From: Symbiodinium natans
Taxonomy: Eukaryota > Sar > Dinophyceae > Suessiales > Symbiodiniaceae
Length of the DNA: 64,000 nucleotides
Assembly: GCA_905221605.1 (NCBI GenBank)
Contig: CAJNDS010002618.1
Coordinates: 62,001-126,000 of the forward strand
Reading direction: 5' to 3'
The position numbers and the translations under genes are program-made. Within the stretch, counting starts at the first letter, position 1. Every line of letters starts with the position of its first letter. Positions 24,201 to 34,465 of the stretch are shown in pieces. The notes under the pieces were generated by a model that saw only the letters and a program-made list of their open reading frames with translations, was not told the origin of the DNA and made no database searches.

Positions 24201-26845
24201 GAGGCAAGAAGAGAGGAAGAGAGGCCGCCCGAAAACTCAGCAGCACCCCTGTCCTGGAGATGCATCATGGTCAGGACAGCCAGCATGGATAGCAGGGGCG
24301 AGCAGTAGAGCAATGCACTGCTGAAAGCCCTCAAACCCAGGTAGAAGGCAGCGGCCCGCAGCTCCCGACGCCGGATCTCCTGCGTTGGGTCTTGGAATCC
24401 CGGGAGGAGTTCCGTGGTTTGGGGTGCTCAGCCATATGCGTTGCTGTTCTGTGGTTTTAAGAGACTTAGACAGGTGTAAGATTCAGGGTTCGGGCTTGTG
24501 CGCGAGAATTCTTTTTTGGGGAGGGAGGGTCTCGAAGGGACTTCTGGGGAGAAGCCGGCGCCGTCCTCGATGCGGCCTTGAAGGTGGTGCGCCCAGCCAT
24601 ACATCTTCAGAACTCGCACAGCCTGAGAGGGCGCTTGTAGCATGTATGCAGGCTGGCGGATGGGAGAGCCAGCAGCACTCCTCTTTCAAACTTCCAAGCT
24701 GCTCGCATGCGAAAGTTGAAGAGCAAGCTTCTTGCTCCGATGCTTTGAGTCTGCTGAGGTCGAAGCATCGAGCACCTCGGCCAACAGCGAGATGCGCTCG
24801 TCGGAACACCTGGCAGGGCGGCGTCTGAATTAGACACCCAGGCCGAAGGACATCCCTCTCACATCCCTTTCAAGAGCACCTGGCTCAATGCCTGAGAACC
24901 CCAAAATCCCAAAACCCAAAACCCTAAACCCTAAACCCTGAAAAAAACCCGCTTGCCAAGGCACTGCTGCATCCGCCGCCGCGCAGGGGAGGCCCGACGG
25001 CTCACGAGGCTCTGGAGGACCAAAGTCGCCTGAAGAGGGAAGAGAATACCGATGATTCACCAATAACAAAGTTGCAGCAGCCTTCTCCAGAGTTTAAGCG
25101 CTATGAGGTATATGAGGTTTGGGTGGCTTTGGCCCTGTTTGACAAAAACGATGTGAGCCCAGCGGCAATCACCACAGACATGGCCATCGCCGCCACCGCG
25201 GGCCCCTCCAGCGCAATCCTGGGGTCTATCAACAGGTGCCAAAGAATGTCGCAGGATGCCGCGAGGGACGAGAAGAACACTTGCGCCAGTCAGCTAGGAC
25301 TGCTGGAGCTGGCTGACATCAGGCAGGCAGCCATTCCGTCCAAGTCTCAAGTATGCCGAAGTTGTGAGCAGCACGACGAGGGCCTAAGGTGCTTTGCAGC
25401 TTGTCTTCACTCATGTCTCGTTCGAAGTTCGAAAGCTGCGGTCGCCTAACTACAGCACAATGCCAGATGATAAAGACCATGCCACCCCAAAACCTTCAGC
25501 AGCACCTGAAATCGATCGTTGACAAGCCCGCTGGCTCTCAAGTCTGCATCCCAAACCCTAAACAAGGCTAAAGCGCCACATACAGCAGGTGGTTCAGCTG
25601 CGCGAAGATGTACAAACGCTCGGCATCCACCTGCATTGCTCGGTAGCCCGCACTTGCTCAAGTTGTGTACAATCACTGTGCGAGAGCTCATGTTGGAAAC
25701 TCATGAGTTCTTGTCCCAGAGGGAGTTATGATAAGGAAAGAGGCTGCATTTTAGCGTATGGGGACTGTGCAGCTGGTAGCACATTGGGAACTGCAAGCTG
25801 AAACCTTCCAAAATCCGGTCTCGACCTCAACTGCGAAGGTTCACGGGTAAACATAGGTAGGGATACATCTTCCTGAATTAAGGTTCTAGACTTATAGACT
25901 TTCGATCAAGTGCTTTCGTGAGCTCATGAACCTTCAGACACAGCCTTGCACCCTGAACCCTGAACCCAAAACAATGAACTCCTAAACCCCCAAACCCAAA
26001 TAAGCGCCCGGACCCCCATTTAGCACTCCCTCCTCCCCAAAGAAAGACTCTGAGCCTGCATCAGGTTGAGCGCCACGTCCTTGTCGGCATCCTGGACCTG
26101 CAGCTGCAGCGCCCGGCGGAAGACCTGGCGCCGCTCAAAAAGCCGGTCGACCACAATGAAGGGCTCCAATTCATTAGCTTAAGGGTGCAGCTGTACGCCC
26201 GCGTAGCTAGCCTGACCAGTCTCTCAAGGTGGGGGAGTGAAAGATTGCGGGGCAGGAGTCTCTGTGCATGACATCGTGAGCCACAAAATCTCACCAACAA
26301 CCTGTCTATTCTTGCCCACGGGCCAAGAAGCCCAACAATCCCTCAAATCCCTCTTTGGTCATGGGATGTCATGGGGCCAAGTCGCAAGCATGGCTGCGGA
26401 GGCTCGTAGCTCGCAGCCCAGGAAGGTGGTCTGCTGATACCACTGACAGGCGGCATTGCAGTTCACGAGGTAGCCTTGGCTGTGTGTTCTCTCAGCTCCG
26501 CAGCTCCGCATAGCTCCAGGCTGCAATGGGATCCTGAGGCCTCCGCTGCAAACTAGAATTGCGGACCATCCCAATCCGCCGAGGACGCTGTCGCCTGGGC
26601 AGTCACATCCAAAGCTGGTGAAACCAGGCGCAGATGAAGTCTGCAATGTACAGAGGCTAGAACCCGGAATCCACTGAACCATAGATGTGCTGGCCTTCTG
26701 CCAGCCATTCAAAGAGGCTTTCGGTGAGGAAGGGGAGCAGCGACAGGCTTGCGAGCCAGACGGAAAATGTTACCAGGATGAAGACGTATCTCCACCCAAA
26801 CGTCCGCATCAGCAGCCAGAGAACTGAGATGCGAGGTCCCTCGAC
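14462..26845 (-). CDS. ABCC/MRP-type full ABC transporter, multi-exon
   Basis: This is a full transporter with order TMD1-NBD1-TMD2-NBD2, the layout of the ABCC (multidrug-resistance-associated) subfamily. Members export glutathione, glucuronide or other organic anion conjugates across the plasma or vacuolar membrane; the substrate here cannot be told. I recovered over 25 exons of 30-690 bases by phase-consistent joins. The joins give long stretches matching ABCC order, for example the NBD2 start, where consecutive small exons read GKLTFESVSMRYRADLPQ, VLKGFDLQVTPGHK and VSLVGRTGSGKSS. Introns use GT, GC or GA donors. The stop is at 14462-14464, after ELGGSK. The most upstream exon recovered (26695-26845) is the first TMD1 helix, so the N-terminus and any TMD0 domain are missing from my model. 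Introns contain telomere-type tracts, microsatellites, poly-G and two fold-back elements. The four domains are listed separately. Confidence 0.9.
15415..15548 (-). repeat. Telomere-type CCCTAAA tract
   Basis: Fifteen or so CCCTAAA-like units, with insertions of A or C, lie inside the NBD2 intron of the ABC transporter gene. The orientation is opposite to the tract at 15657-15860 only about 110 bases away. Confidence 0.9.
15657..15865 (+). repeat. Telomere-type tract grading from TTTAGGG to TTCAGGG
   Basis: About nine perfect GGGTTTA units are followed by about twenty GGGTTCA units, then degenerate TTTGGGG-type units. The block-wise switch of one base shows that each variant was amplified separately after insertion. 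The tract is intronic with respect to the transporter gene. Confidence 0.95.
16618..16815 (+). repeat. CAT/ATC microsatellite with a duplicated 60-70 bp block
   Basis: Runs of ATC/CAT are interrupted twice by the same insert CAATTGTCATCATCGTCGTC followed by GGCGACGT, so a larger unit containing it was duplicated in tandem. The array lies between the NBD2 exons ending at 16878 and starting at 16479. The poly-Met, poly-Asp, poly-His and poly-Ser open frames across it are not genes. Confidence 0.9.
17962..21080 (-). CDS. ABC transporter module: TMD2
   Basis: The largest exon, 20392-21080, carries the end of NBD1, an acidic linker, and the first TMD2 helices (VVFLYFILMSMVAVEGLRIY, VLLAVFGAFLRGWLVIHVAL). 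It ends in the ABCC coupling region PIGLFDTTPRGRILGHFSKD and VDALLPQYLLDFLQ. Further exons: one starting at 20144 (DMTMLLGIVVVCVWSTPLAA), 19499-19534 (RLDGVTRAPLYS), 19331-19393 (AMGDVADGLATLHLGSKIDF), 19219-19251 (QFQALLDRNGK), one starting at 18902 (VLDSLGSAIVCIACVFCVLL), one starting at 18641 (STSTMAISYALM), and 17962-18006 (AENQLVAAERLAQFE). Phases agree between most neighbours. Donors include GC (20392, 19499, 19219, 17962) and GT (19331). At least one small exon between 18.6 and 18.0 kb was not found. Confidence 0.85.
18518..18546 (+). repeat. Poly-G run
   Basis: An uninterrupted run of more than 25 G lies in an intron of the TMD2 part of the transporter gene. Length in the source assembly may be unreliable. 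Confidence 0.9.
18735..18810 (+). repeat. Telomere-type tract
   Basis: TTTAGGG, GCTTAGG and TTCAGGG variants lie in an intron of the transporter gene, just downstream of the exon starting at 18902. Confidence 0.8.
21080..23742 (-). CDS. ABC transporter module: NBD1
   Basis: Exons: 23486-23531 (Walker A, GELVAVCGRVAAGKSS), 23009-23070 (LLLGLLGELQSLGG), 22314-22407 (Q-loop, VAYLAQSPWIRSGTVRE), 22076-22134 (VRAAQLGPDLRDL), 21713-21779 (signature LSGGQR), 21415 leftwards (LGLAHVLYRLLAE), about 21215-21310 (Walker B, VRLVLLDDCLAAVD), then the start of the 21080 exon. Walker A has Ala where Gly is usual (GRVAAGKSS). The second acidic residue of Walker B is Asp, not Glu, as is usual in ABCC NBD1. 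The H-loop position reads SVVMVMNSNFVAL, so the switch histidine is not present at the expected place. The intron 21416-21712 is GA-AG. A poly-G run interrupts the intron at about 21176-21207. NBD1 is therefore likely a degenerate, non-hydrolysing site; this is inference. Confidence 0.85.
21176..21207 (+). repeat. Poly-C run (poly-G on the coding strand)
   Basis: About 30 C lie in the intron between the Walker B exon and the 20392-21080 exon. The apparent 480-residue open frame through this point reads poly-Gly here, which is not protein sequence. Confidence 0.9.
22419..22524 (-). repeat. Fold-back (introner-like) element, copy 2
   Basis: This is the best full copy. Ends are imperfect inverted repeats, GGGGTTTACGAAAATTGGGG and ACTTTCGGAAAACCCC. 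The interior carries CCCAAATAGTAGGATCCCCTT and CCCCAATAAGGTACCC. The element ends about 11 bases before the acceptor of the NBD1 Q-loop exon (start 22407), so it forms the 3' part of that intron. Confidence 0.8.
22805..22985 (-). repeat. Telomere-type CCCTAAA tract
   Basis: Perfect and degenerate CCCTAAA units in the intron between the NBD1 exons 23009-23070 and 22314-22407, ending in a poly-G run. The same intron thus contains both a telomere-type tract and a fold-back element. Confidence 0.9.
23121..23252 (+). repeat. Telomere-type TTTAGGG/TTCAGGG tract
   Basis: About fifteen units, mostly TTTAGGG with four TTCAGGG and one TTTGGGG, in the intron after the Walker A exon of NBD1. It faces the opposite tract at 22805-22985 across a single small exon. 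Confidence 0.9.
23742..26845 (-). CDS. ABC transporter module: TMD1 and linker exons
   Basis: Exons in transcript order: 26695-26845 (helix rich, SVLWLLMRTFGWRYVFIL), 26386-26430 (TTFLGCELRASAAML), 26056-26124 (VFRRALQL to VALNLM), 25128-25279 (helices, AAMAMSVVIAAGLTSFL), 24949-25029, 24562-24622 (AVRVLKMYGWAHHLQ, the ABCC I-R-V-x-K-x-Y-x-W motif), 24254-24390 (EIRRREL and a helix pair), 24019-24156 (ELSAERVFLIF to FRRLDAF), and a linker exon ending at 23742. The donor at 24254 is CAG/GA and its acceptor at 24156 is ACAG, so this intron is GA-AG. The linker is Glu/Ala rich and leads into EIEGSFAHGSEKNFEL, the first strand of NBD1. Small exons between 26.7 and 26.4 kb and between 26.05 and 25.28 kb are still missing. 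Confidence 0.85.
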
Positions 26846-26861
26846 CTGCATGTCAAAAATG

Positions 26862-26945
26862 CGGGTTTCCGATATTAAGGGTACCTTATTGGGGTCCTTA
26901 TAAGAAGGGGATCCTACTATTTGGGGATTTTGTCGTAAACCCCCA
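26862..26945 (+). repeat. Fold-back (introner-like) element, copy 3
   Basis: The sequence GGGTTTCCGATATTAAGGGTACCTTATTGGGG and onward through GGGGATCCTACTATTTGGGG to TTTGTCGTAAACCCCC is the inverse-orientation relative of copy 2. It ends about 17 bases before the acceptor of the first recovered TMD1 exon (start 26845). Confidence 0.8.
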
Positions 26946-29069
26946 CATGGTGCCTTCATCTTCTTCAACTGGGCATACCAACACGGATCCAGCGCCCCGG
27001 CACGAAGACATTCTGGAATCCTTTGTGCAGCAAGTCAGGGCCTTCTTCTTTGGCCTATGTTTAGGCAGTGTCACTTCAAGATACTTCCAATATAGTCGCT
27101 TCCGAGTTGCTCGTACATGTCCTCTTCTTTGAGAGGCTTCTGCGCACCTTTGCGCAAGAGCGGCCACAGCCAGAGCAGCCAAAAGCCTCACAGCATGAGT
27201 CGCACACTGAACCTCTCGAAGCAGTTTGAGCGGTTGGTGAGAGACAGCCACACTTCAAGCGTCTAATTCACCGCTGAGACGAAGCAACGTCCTGAAACCG
27301 CGAACCCCTCAACCCATCAGAACCGAGCGGCGGCTGGGGCAGGATGCCGTATCCAGCGGATGGCTCGCCATCGCTCCAGCCAAGCACTGCTGAAGCTCTT
27401 GCTTTCCGCAGATCTGTCAATTGTTTGCTGGCTCGCTCCTCCCCGTTAAAACACGGCTCGTCGTTCTCCGCTGTCGCAAACCCTGAACGGCTACAGGAAG
27501 GTTTGAACTCTATTGATTGCTGCAGCTTTTGGCAGCCATGCCCATGCTTCAAGCGTTGCGCACTGCACTCGCCTTCCTCACCCCAATTCCTATCAGCCAA
27601 ATGGCAGCTACAGGGAGACGTAGTCCCCTAGATGCCTCCGGGCGCTCGCTAGGGCAGGACAGGTGCACAGCAGCATTTTTGCTCTGGCAGACGCGGGAGT
27701 AGCACTAAAGAGCAGCAGGAGGCCAGCAAAGGACCCACCAACCGTCGCTCCTCATAAGCGGCACTACAGGGCCGACCGCAAAGCTCAGGATGCCACCACT
27801 ACCACCGCCGGCCGCACGATGCCTTGGAAGGAATGCAATCCATTGGTCACGCTGAGCACAATATTTGGCACCCCGTGCACCGGCTTGGCACGCCTATGTA
27901 TGGCCCTGTGAGCTGATGATGGAATCCAGGCTGCGATCGCCGAGCTTCCAGCCGGACCTGCGGCAAGAGAGGTCGACTCGGCGGTTTTCCGGGCTGAGTT
28001 TCGCAAGCCTGTAGGAGACCGGTGTGCGAGCGTAGGAACACACCTGGCCTCTTTTTGTTCATGAGGAGATTCGGAGGATTCACGCATGTTAGAACGCCCC
28101 GTCCCAAGGCCCCCCAAGCGCCTCAGCTCCTCGCAGACCGTGCCCTGGGGCTGGCCCTCTGCTGGGCGTTGCGAGGCGGCCTCCGCAGAAACCACAAGTG
28201 GCTTCTGGGGCTTGGGGGAAATCCCGTTGAGGACAGACCTTTGACGCAGCTCGATAGCGGACATAGAACGTATCGTTACAGGATCCCGTAGAGCCCCGAC
28301 CATCCCTCAGAGGAGAGAAGCAGCAACACCCTCACTGCTGGGTATGGGATCAGCATGACCTGACCTAACCTGAAGGCACCTATGTGGGCAAATGCTTGTG
28401 CCACAACTTCGACTGACGGCCACCGTGCCCAGGAGGACCTCATGCTCGGCGGGGTCGAAAACGCCGCCCAGCGCCTGGAGCTACACGGAGCGGAGCTACT
28501 CGGAGCTGCACGCCAAGGCCCCAAGCTTCCAAGCATTTCCAAGCTCCGGTCCGCTTGGTGTTTGGGAGCTTTGGGAGCTGACAGCCGATTCAACATGCCA
28601 CCATCTCTTCTCACCTATGTTTTGCGGCGGGCGCAGCTGCGAAGGACAAGCCCGGCCTGTATCCTCTCAAAGCCGAGCGACTGAAGCCTCAGAAGATGGT
28701 TCCGTAGCATTTCACGCTTTGGACCGCTTTTGGAAGAGGGTCATCATGTGCTCGTGGACCTTACGCGCTAGCCTTGAAGGGAGATTGCAAGGTACTCAAG
28801 AGTGCCGGCACTTGGTCTTGTGAACTCTGACGCCATGTGTCCACCTTGTAAAAACCCTTAGAACATACGCAGCTGCTGAACTCTCTCTCTCCTTCCTGCC
28901 CACTTCTGGAGCCGAGGTCCGGACCGGCCCTGGAACTTGTCCGCCAGGCTTCTCGGCCAGGGTGTCAGGGCTTTCGGGGTGGGGGGGGACATTGGGACTT
29001 CGCTCTAGGTCATGGTTCATGTTTCATGAGCCGGATAGCTGAGAGGGCTTGGAAGGCTTTCATCCAGAA
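26946..29069. other. Unassigned stretch upstream of the ABC transporter exons
   Basis: This should hold the N-terminal exons of the transporter, but none was identified with confidence. Minus-strand segments near 28400-28490 (ALGGVFDPAEHEVLLGTVA) and 27785-27860 (VLSVTNGLHSFQGIVRPAVV) have plausible composition for exons. They may belong to the transporter's N-terminus or to another gene. Confidence 0.35.
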
Positions 29070-29803
29070 GTACTCCGAATCTGATAGACATGCTCGAAGG
29101 CCAGAATGCCGCTCGGGTGCCGCAGCGTGGAAGAACCGCCAGTGCCGCCGTCCTGGCTGGCCCCGCGCTCCAGGTCATCCAGGACCTCCAAAGAGAGAAG
29201 CGCACGGGGCCCTGCTCTTTGAAGGAGGCCAGCTCCCCACCATGTGCGACTTCGGGACTTTGTGGAGCAGTCATGCAATGTAGAACTGTAATAGTAACAG
29301 TAATATTTTGTTACCACCGTTTACGATAAACATTTTTACTAGTATTATTATTGTTCATAATATCAGCATGGCATATCTTGCCCGACTTCCCACTCTCAGG
29401 AACTCTTGGGACCTCGAGCAGCTCGGAGACCACGGCGACCTTCGTGTCTCCCTGGCGCAAGCGCTGCAGTGAAAGCAGGGCCCAAAGCTCACGGGCAGGT
29501 CTCCGAAAGGTCACAAGGGTTCCCTTCCTACAGCGGATACACGGGCCAATGCCAATCCGGGAAACTGAGGGCCTTGTAGGGCAGTTTGGGGCTGAGGCAT
29601 GAGTGAGCAGAGTTGGGAGCGGGGAGCGATTCGCAATTTTGCGATTGGAGCGCAGCACCACGGCCTCGAGATTCCGGTTCACCTCCTCAGGAAGATCTCA
29701 GACAAGAGAGCCGCAGCTCCTTCTGCACAAAAGTCGAAGTTCTGGAGTTCTGCCCTCTCCTGGAGGCGGTAGTACTTGGTAAAGAGCTCGCCCATCGTGT
29801 CTT
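29070..29803 (-). CDS. Three joined exons of an unidentified helical protein
   Basis: Exon 1 starts about 29803 and ends at 29683 (TMGELFTKYYRLQERAELQN to SEIFLRR). Exon 2 is 29413-29500 (PARELWALLSLQRLRQGDTK to VVSELLE). Exon 3 starts at 29185 (VLDDLERGASQDGG to GILAFEHVYQIRS). Both introns are GT-AG and the phases agree, giving continuous sequence such as SEIFLRRPARELWALL and SELLEVLDDLERG. The product is mostly helical with a Gly/Ser-rich loop. No family is recognised. It lies upstream of the ABC transporter on the same strand and could be a separate gene; I see no TM segments linking it to the transporter. Confidence 0.55.
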
Positions 29804-29899
29804 CTGCCGCGCGCCCAAGGCGGCTGCGGCGGGCACGGGGATCATGGTGCCCTGGGCAGGGGGCCACATTCCTTCACCATGCTGATGACACGGAAGTTC

Positions 29900-31900
29900 T
29901 AGCTGCTAGGGACCTGCCCCCCCCCCTGTGCCCAAGCTTAGGTCAGCTTACGGGCTGGTCTGGCTGGGGCCTGCAAGCCGTCTGTGAATGCTGTCAGGGT
30001 TCATCTTCATGAGTTGGCAGGGCGTTGACCCTGCGGTGTGCAGTGCTGTGCTGTGGAGCGGTGAGGGCGGTAGCGGGTGGTGCTGGTAGTGGTGGATGCG
30101 TGCTGGCGGTTGTAGTGCGGAGCAAGACAGAACAAGCCTAAGGGTGATTCATTATGAAACAGGGAAGCATTATCCTGAAATGACAGCCCCACCTCAAAAA
30201 TCCACACCGGAACGGGCAGAAACCCAAATCTACCCATAAGCAAGTCAAGCCACAAGTACCAAGGAACCAGGCTCAGAATGGAAATCAATGAAAATTAGAC
30301 AGGAAGGATACGAGATCAGCTCAGCGAAGCAAAAAAAAAACACCCCGACCTCTGCAGGGTCTCAGATGGCTAGCGACGAAAAGCCGCGAGCCCCATGAGG
30401 CTGTGATCGCCACAGCGAGGCAGATCTTTGCTGCGCGAAGGCTTGTGAAGCCAGAGGAGCGCCGGCCTCGGAAGCTCTGCCAAGTCGGAGCTCCAGGCGG
30501 CAGCTCTCTCAACTCTGATCCCTTCTTTGGGTATCCATTTTGCAGAAGACAGAGAAGGGAGGAGGCTCCCCAATATAACAACGGAAGCCTGAAGACAGAG
30601 AAACCTTCTGGGACCCTTGCAGGAAGCCGAAGCTGGAGGGGCTGCGAAGCCCATGGCGGCGACTTAAGGGCGGCTTCAAAGGCGCTGCTTTATTGGGGAT
30701 CTTTAGGGCTCCGAAGGGCTCCGCTCTGTGAAGTTGTGAAGTGCGAGGCAACACTTTCCTTTGCAAGGTCGTGGTGTTCTTCCGAGTTGTGCAACTTGAT
30801 AGCCCTTTGCACATGGCTCATGGCTCATGGCCCAGGCTCATCCTGAGTCCCACTTTTCGAACGAGGTCTGGTGCAGACGCTTCGAGCCACATAAGATTAC
30901 ATAAACTGCCGACAGGTCACGTCATGAATGCATGGGGGAAGCCGAGAAACCCAGACCGCCCTAGGACTTGGGGACGTCGTCAAACTGCTGGGGGCTGCCT
31001 GCCTTGTGATTGCGAAGCGCGGCTTCGAAACTTCAAAGAAGCGCGTGCTTTTTTCAGCCACTGATGCTGGCACGTCTCCGGTCAACATGGCTCACCTGTA
31101 CAACGCAGGCCGTGTTACTGCATTCCGGCCAAACCCTGGGAAGGATCGGTCCATCCCAAACAGGAGCGTCAGGATGCTCCCGGAGAGCGACAATGTACGT
31201 ACCCGGCTGAGACACAGACACAGAGATCTAAACCGTTGAACAAGCGCAGACCAGGCTTCACCAGGCTTAACAACCTTGACACGTCTTGAAAACAACCTTT
31301 TGGCTAATTCACATTTCTCTGGCCCCTCTAAGCCAAAAACGTAGACCGAAGAGTCGAGTGGTAGCGACTCCGGTCTCGGCGAAATGCTATCACAGGTAAG
31401 TCGTAAATATGGAAGTCTGTTCTCAAGTTGTGCCGCAGCCTGGTGCAGCCTTGGATGCTAGACATGTGCTAGGATGTTCGACCGTCACGCCACAAAGACC
31501 TCCTGTGGAAGGGATACTGAGCTCCATGCTCGGCTGGATATGGAAGTGGGGCGCGGTGCAGGCTTGTGAGGCCTGCGAAACATGCAGGCTTCGTCCCTTC
31601 TTCGAACCACAACAGAGACAACAGCGGCTTCAGAGTCGGACCTGCACCGGCCCGCTAAGGCCACATGGAGGTATCAGTCAAAAGAGACTGGCCACCGAGG
31701 TGGCCCAGCGAATATGGACTGGTCCTGAGCAGAATTTCTCCGGGACGGCTTCCGTGCGTCGCGAAAAGCATACGCCATGGCACCCCCCCCCCCCAATCAC
31801 TGGCACCGTGCATATGCATGGCATTTTGCTGCGCATCCTGCAGTACAACACACAGATCAGCTTCAACTGGAAAACTGTGACGGACTGGGGCAGCAGCTTC
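29900..31900. other. Stretch without a secure gene
   Basis: Open frames on both strands overlap in shadow frames and show no motif. A minus-strand frame starting near 30288 opens with a hydrophobic segment (ILSLVPWYLWLDLLM) that could be a signal or membrane helix, but it has no supporting exon structure. A 218-residue plus-strand frame at 31409-32065 has no motif and opposes the strand of all recognised genes; I do not call it a gene. Confidence 0.35.
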
Positions 31901-32389
31901 AATGACAGGTCAAACCTTCTCGAAGCCTCGGTGTGTGACAGCATAAGCCTGAACTTCAAGCTGGAAAAGCAACTGCCTACAGCTACTAGTCACTTTGTTG
32001 GCTTAATATGCTTGATGATGCTTCTTTTCAAACGCGATGTATCTTGCCATTTATGTCAAAATTGATGTAACTCATGACATTTTGCATTCCTATTTTTATG
32101 GACTTCCACGGCTTTTGTTTCATTAGCAAAGTTGGGGTCATGCCAATCTTGTTGCCTCGCATCCTCATTAACTCTTTCATGTTTGTTTATCCGGTTCTGT
32201 CTTCATTACATGTTCCTATTTGTCTTGATATTTTGCAATTATTCGACTGAGCTACAAGAACAGTTTCAACAAATTCAACATAGAAGTGATCAACGTCTGT
32301 TTCGTTCATAAACGTATGCAAGATTGATAGATGAAGTTGTGTGTTGGCATAGTATCTAGGTTACACCACACGCTTTGATATGAAACAGT

Positions 32390-32505
32390 TGCTGACCCTA
32401 TGTAAACATCATCAAATAAGGCATTTCTAACAGTATAGACGTTGCCGTTTTCATACTTGGCAGCAACGTCCGCCTCATTGGCCAGGTTGGTGCCCGACGT
32501 CTTCT
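32390..32505 (-). CDS. GIY-YIG-like fragment
   Basis: The frame reads NEADVAAKYENGNVYTVRNA then LFDDVYIGSA. The spacing N-G-x-V-Y-x-x-R-N, about seven residues, then V-Y-I-G-S matches the first half of the GIY-YIG nuclease core, in which the two Tyr-containing strands sit side by side. The following catalytic Arg and the later Glu are not visible in this frame, so the domain is either continued in another exon or broken. It lies in a patch of lower GC than its neighbours. The match is to a short motif only. Confidence 0.35.
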
Positions 32506-33498
32506 CCGGCGGGCCCCCGCAAACCGAGCCTGGCATGCCGCCACGTTTGCGGAGACAGCAGCCAGCCTCCCAAGCTGGCGAGGCAGCCCTGCACTGTGGA
32601 GTCTAAGTCCCCCAATTGCCCGGGGCGCAAAGCAAAGTGCGGCGTCGCACGCCTCCGCGAGGTGCGAGACCCGCGCTCGCCTGCCCTCCACCGCTGGTGG
32701 GAACTGTGTCGGGGTGTTCGGGCTTTGGTGGCTGGCTGTTTCCTGGTCTTTGTGTTTGCTGCGGTGTTCCGTTTGGTTTCGGGGCTGTCGGTCTCCGTTC
32801 TGGGGAATCTCGGGGTGGACGAGGTTCATCTTTTCGACCATTGATGCGACATCTTGGCTGCAATTGTGGGGGCCAGGGCATTTTGCCCAAATTGGCATCT
32901 CCCCCCGACCCTTTGATGAGGGTATCCAGCTTTCGCCCAGAGATTAATTCAAAACATGATAAAATGGAGCAAACGACACAGTAGACAGACCATAGTTTGG
33001 AGGTACTATTTTCATATGATATAGAAACCGGCTGCATCAGCGACAAAAACAATACCCATAGAAGCAAGGACAATGCACTTGAGGTTGAGTTGAGGATATG
33101 CGTTCAAGGAAAGCGACGCAAGGCGTGTCAGGAATAGAGCTGCAAAAGTCAACAGCGAAAAGCAGAACTTGATCGGGGATTTTGAAAAGTGGAGTGTATT
33201 TTGGGGCGAGTGATTGATTTAGATCTCTTGATTGCAGCTGTACGATACGCTCGCGAAAATTTCCCTCGAAATGGGAATGGCTTAGTTTTAATACACAAGA
33301 AAAGACTAACATTCAGACTGCCTGTGATTCTGCTGAAGATAGTGAAACATCACCACCATATTGTCACTAAATATAAGGGTTTGCGACTCACACCCAGCAA
33401 CGCAACGCAAGCGCATCTTTGCCACTGCTTGGTCTGATCGCATGCGGCTTGCAGCAATGCTGACTTTGAAATTTGAAACATTGCGCAGCAACAATGCT

Positions 33499-33990
33499 TT
33501 AAGTTCTCATCCGCTTTTTGGGCATGTCTGCCATGCCCCGCTGGTGCATCAACCAAAGGACCTCGGACAATAAGAAGGAGAGCCCCGTAGCAATCTCTGT
33601 CTCCATGACCGGGTACTGCAGGAGACAAAAATCACTTGTAGGCAACGCTCGCTTGACATACAACTCGCGTCCGTTCCGCCTTACAGGCGAACAATGTTGT
33701 TTTGCCATGTGTTCTGCCTGTGTTGCCCACGAAGCAACCGTCTGACCTTGCAGGAATGGCCAACGTCGTGTGCACGTTGTTAGTCTCAGTCTTGGCATCA
33801 TCCTTGTTGTCTGTAGGCACAAGTTGACGCTTCCTTTCCTCGTCATCCCGTGGTAAGCCTACCACGCAAGAGAAGCATACAGGAACAAGCACGGACACTG
33901 ATAGCACAGCCAGAGTAGCGCACGGCCAAACGATATCCGCACACGCAAAAGACGGACACAATGAAAACACCTCTGCCTCTGAGCCTCCGA
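33499..33990 (-). CDS. Small membrane protein, last two exons
   Basis: The terminal exon starts at about 33618 after CTCCTGCAG and reads YPVMETEIATGLSFLLSEVL to KKRMRT, then stops at 33499. The exon before it (about 33770-33990) encodes a membrane helix (ATLAVLSVSVLVPVCFSCVV) followed by a basic then acidic cytosolic stretch (DDEERKRQL, NKDDAKTETNN). The exact join between the two is not established. No family is recognised. Codon use is less GC-biased than in the ABC or kinesin genes, as is the surrounding DNA. Confidence 0.45.
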
Positions 33991-34372
33991 GACATGAATT
34001 TTGCACATACGCAGACGCTTAACAACCCGAACTGTAATGATACTGTTACTTCATCTTGGGAGTTCTTGCATTTGGGTTTTTACTTCAGTTTGGGATCTCA
34101 TATTGAATGGTTTTTTGGCTTGGAATTTCTAATTTACTATAAAGACAAATGAAAATACGGCAAAGCTATGCAAAGCTCGTAGAATCCGCCGAGGCCTCGG
34201 GCCGAAGGTGTATAGGTTGTCAGAACAGGCACCCCCCTCCGAATCCTCCCCCCACACCCAAAGCCCTTTTTCGGACCCCTTTTTTTGGCCTCAAATGGGT
34301 ACCCCCCCTGGGAAACCGGGGTCCGCAAGCGGACGGTTCGCCAGTATGAGAGGCAGTTGAAGCCCCTCCCAG

Positions 34373-34378
34373 CCCCCC

Positions 34379-34465
<87 letters not shown>

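Larger units (their letters stand above)
31950..34145. other. Locally AT-richer patch
   Basis: By eye, 31950-32450 and 32940-34145 are clearly richer in A and T than the rest of the window, with runs such as TTTGTTTCATT and AATTTACTATAAAGACAAATG. The middle (32450-32900) returns to high GC. The patch holds the GIY-YIG-like fragment and the membrane-protein exons. Confidence 0.6.

Noticed and set aside
31409-32065. 218-residue plus-strand open frame
   Set aside because: No motif, opposite strand to all recognised genes, ends in AT-rich low-complexity sequence.
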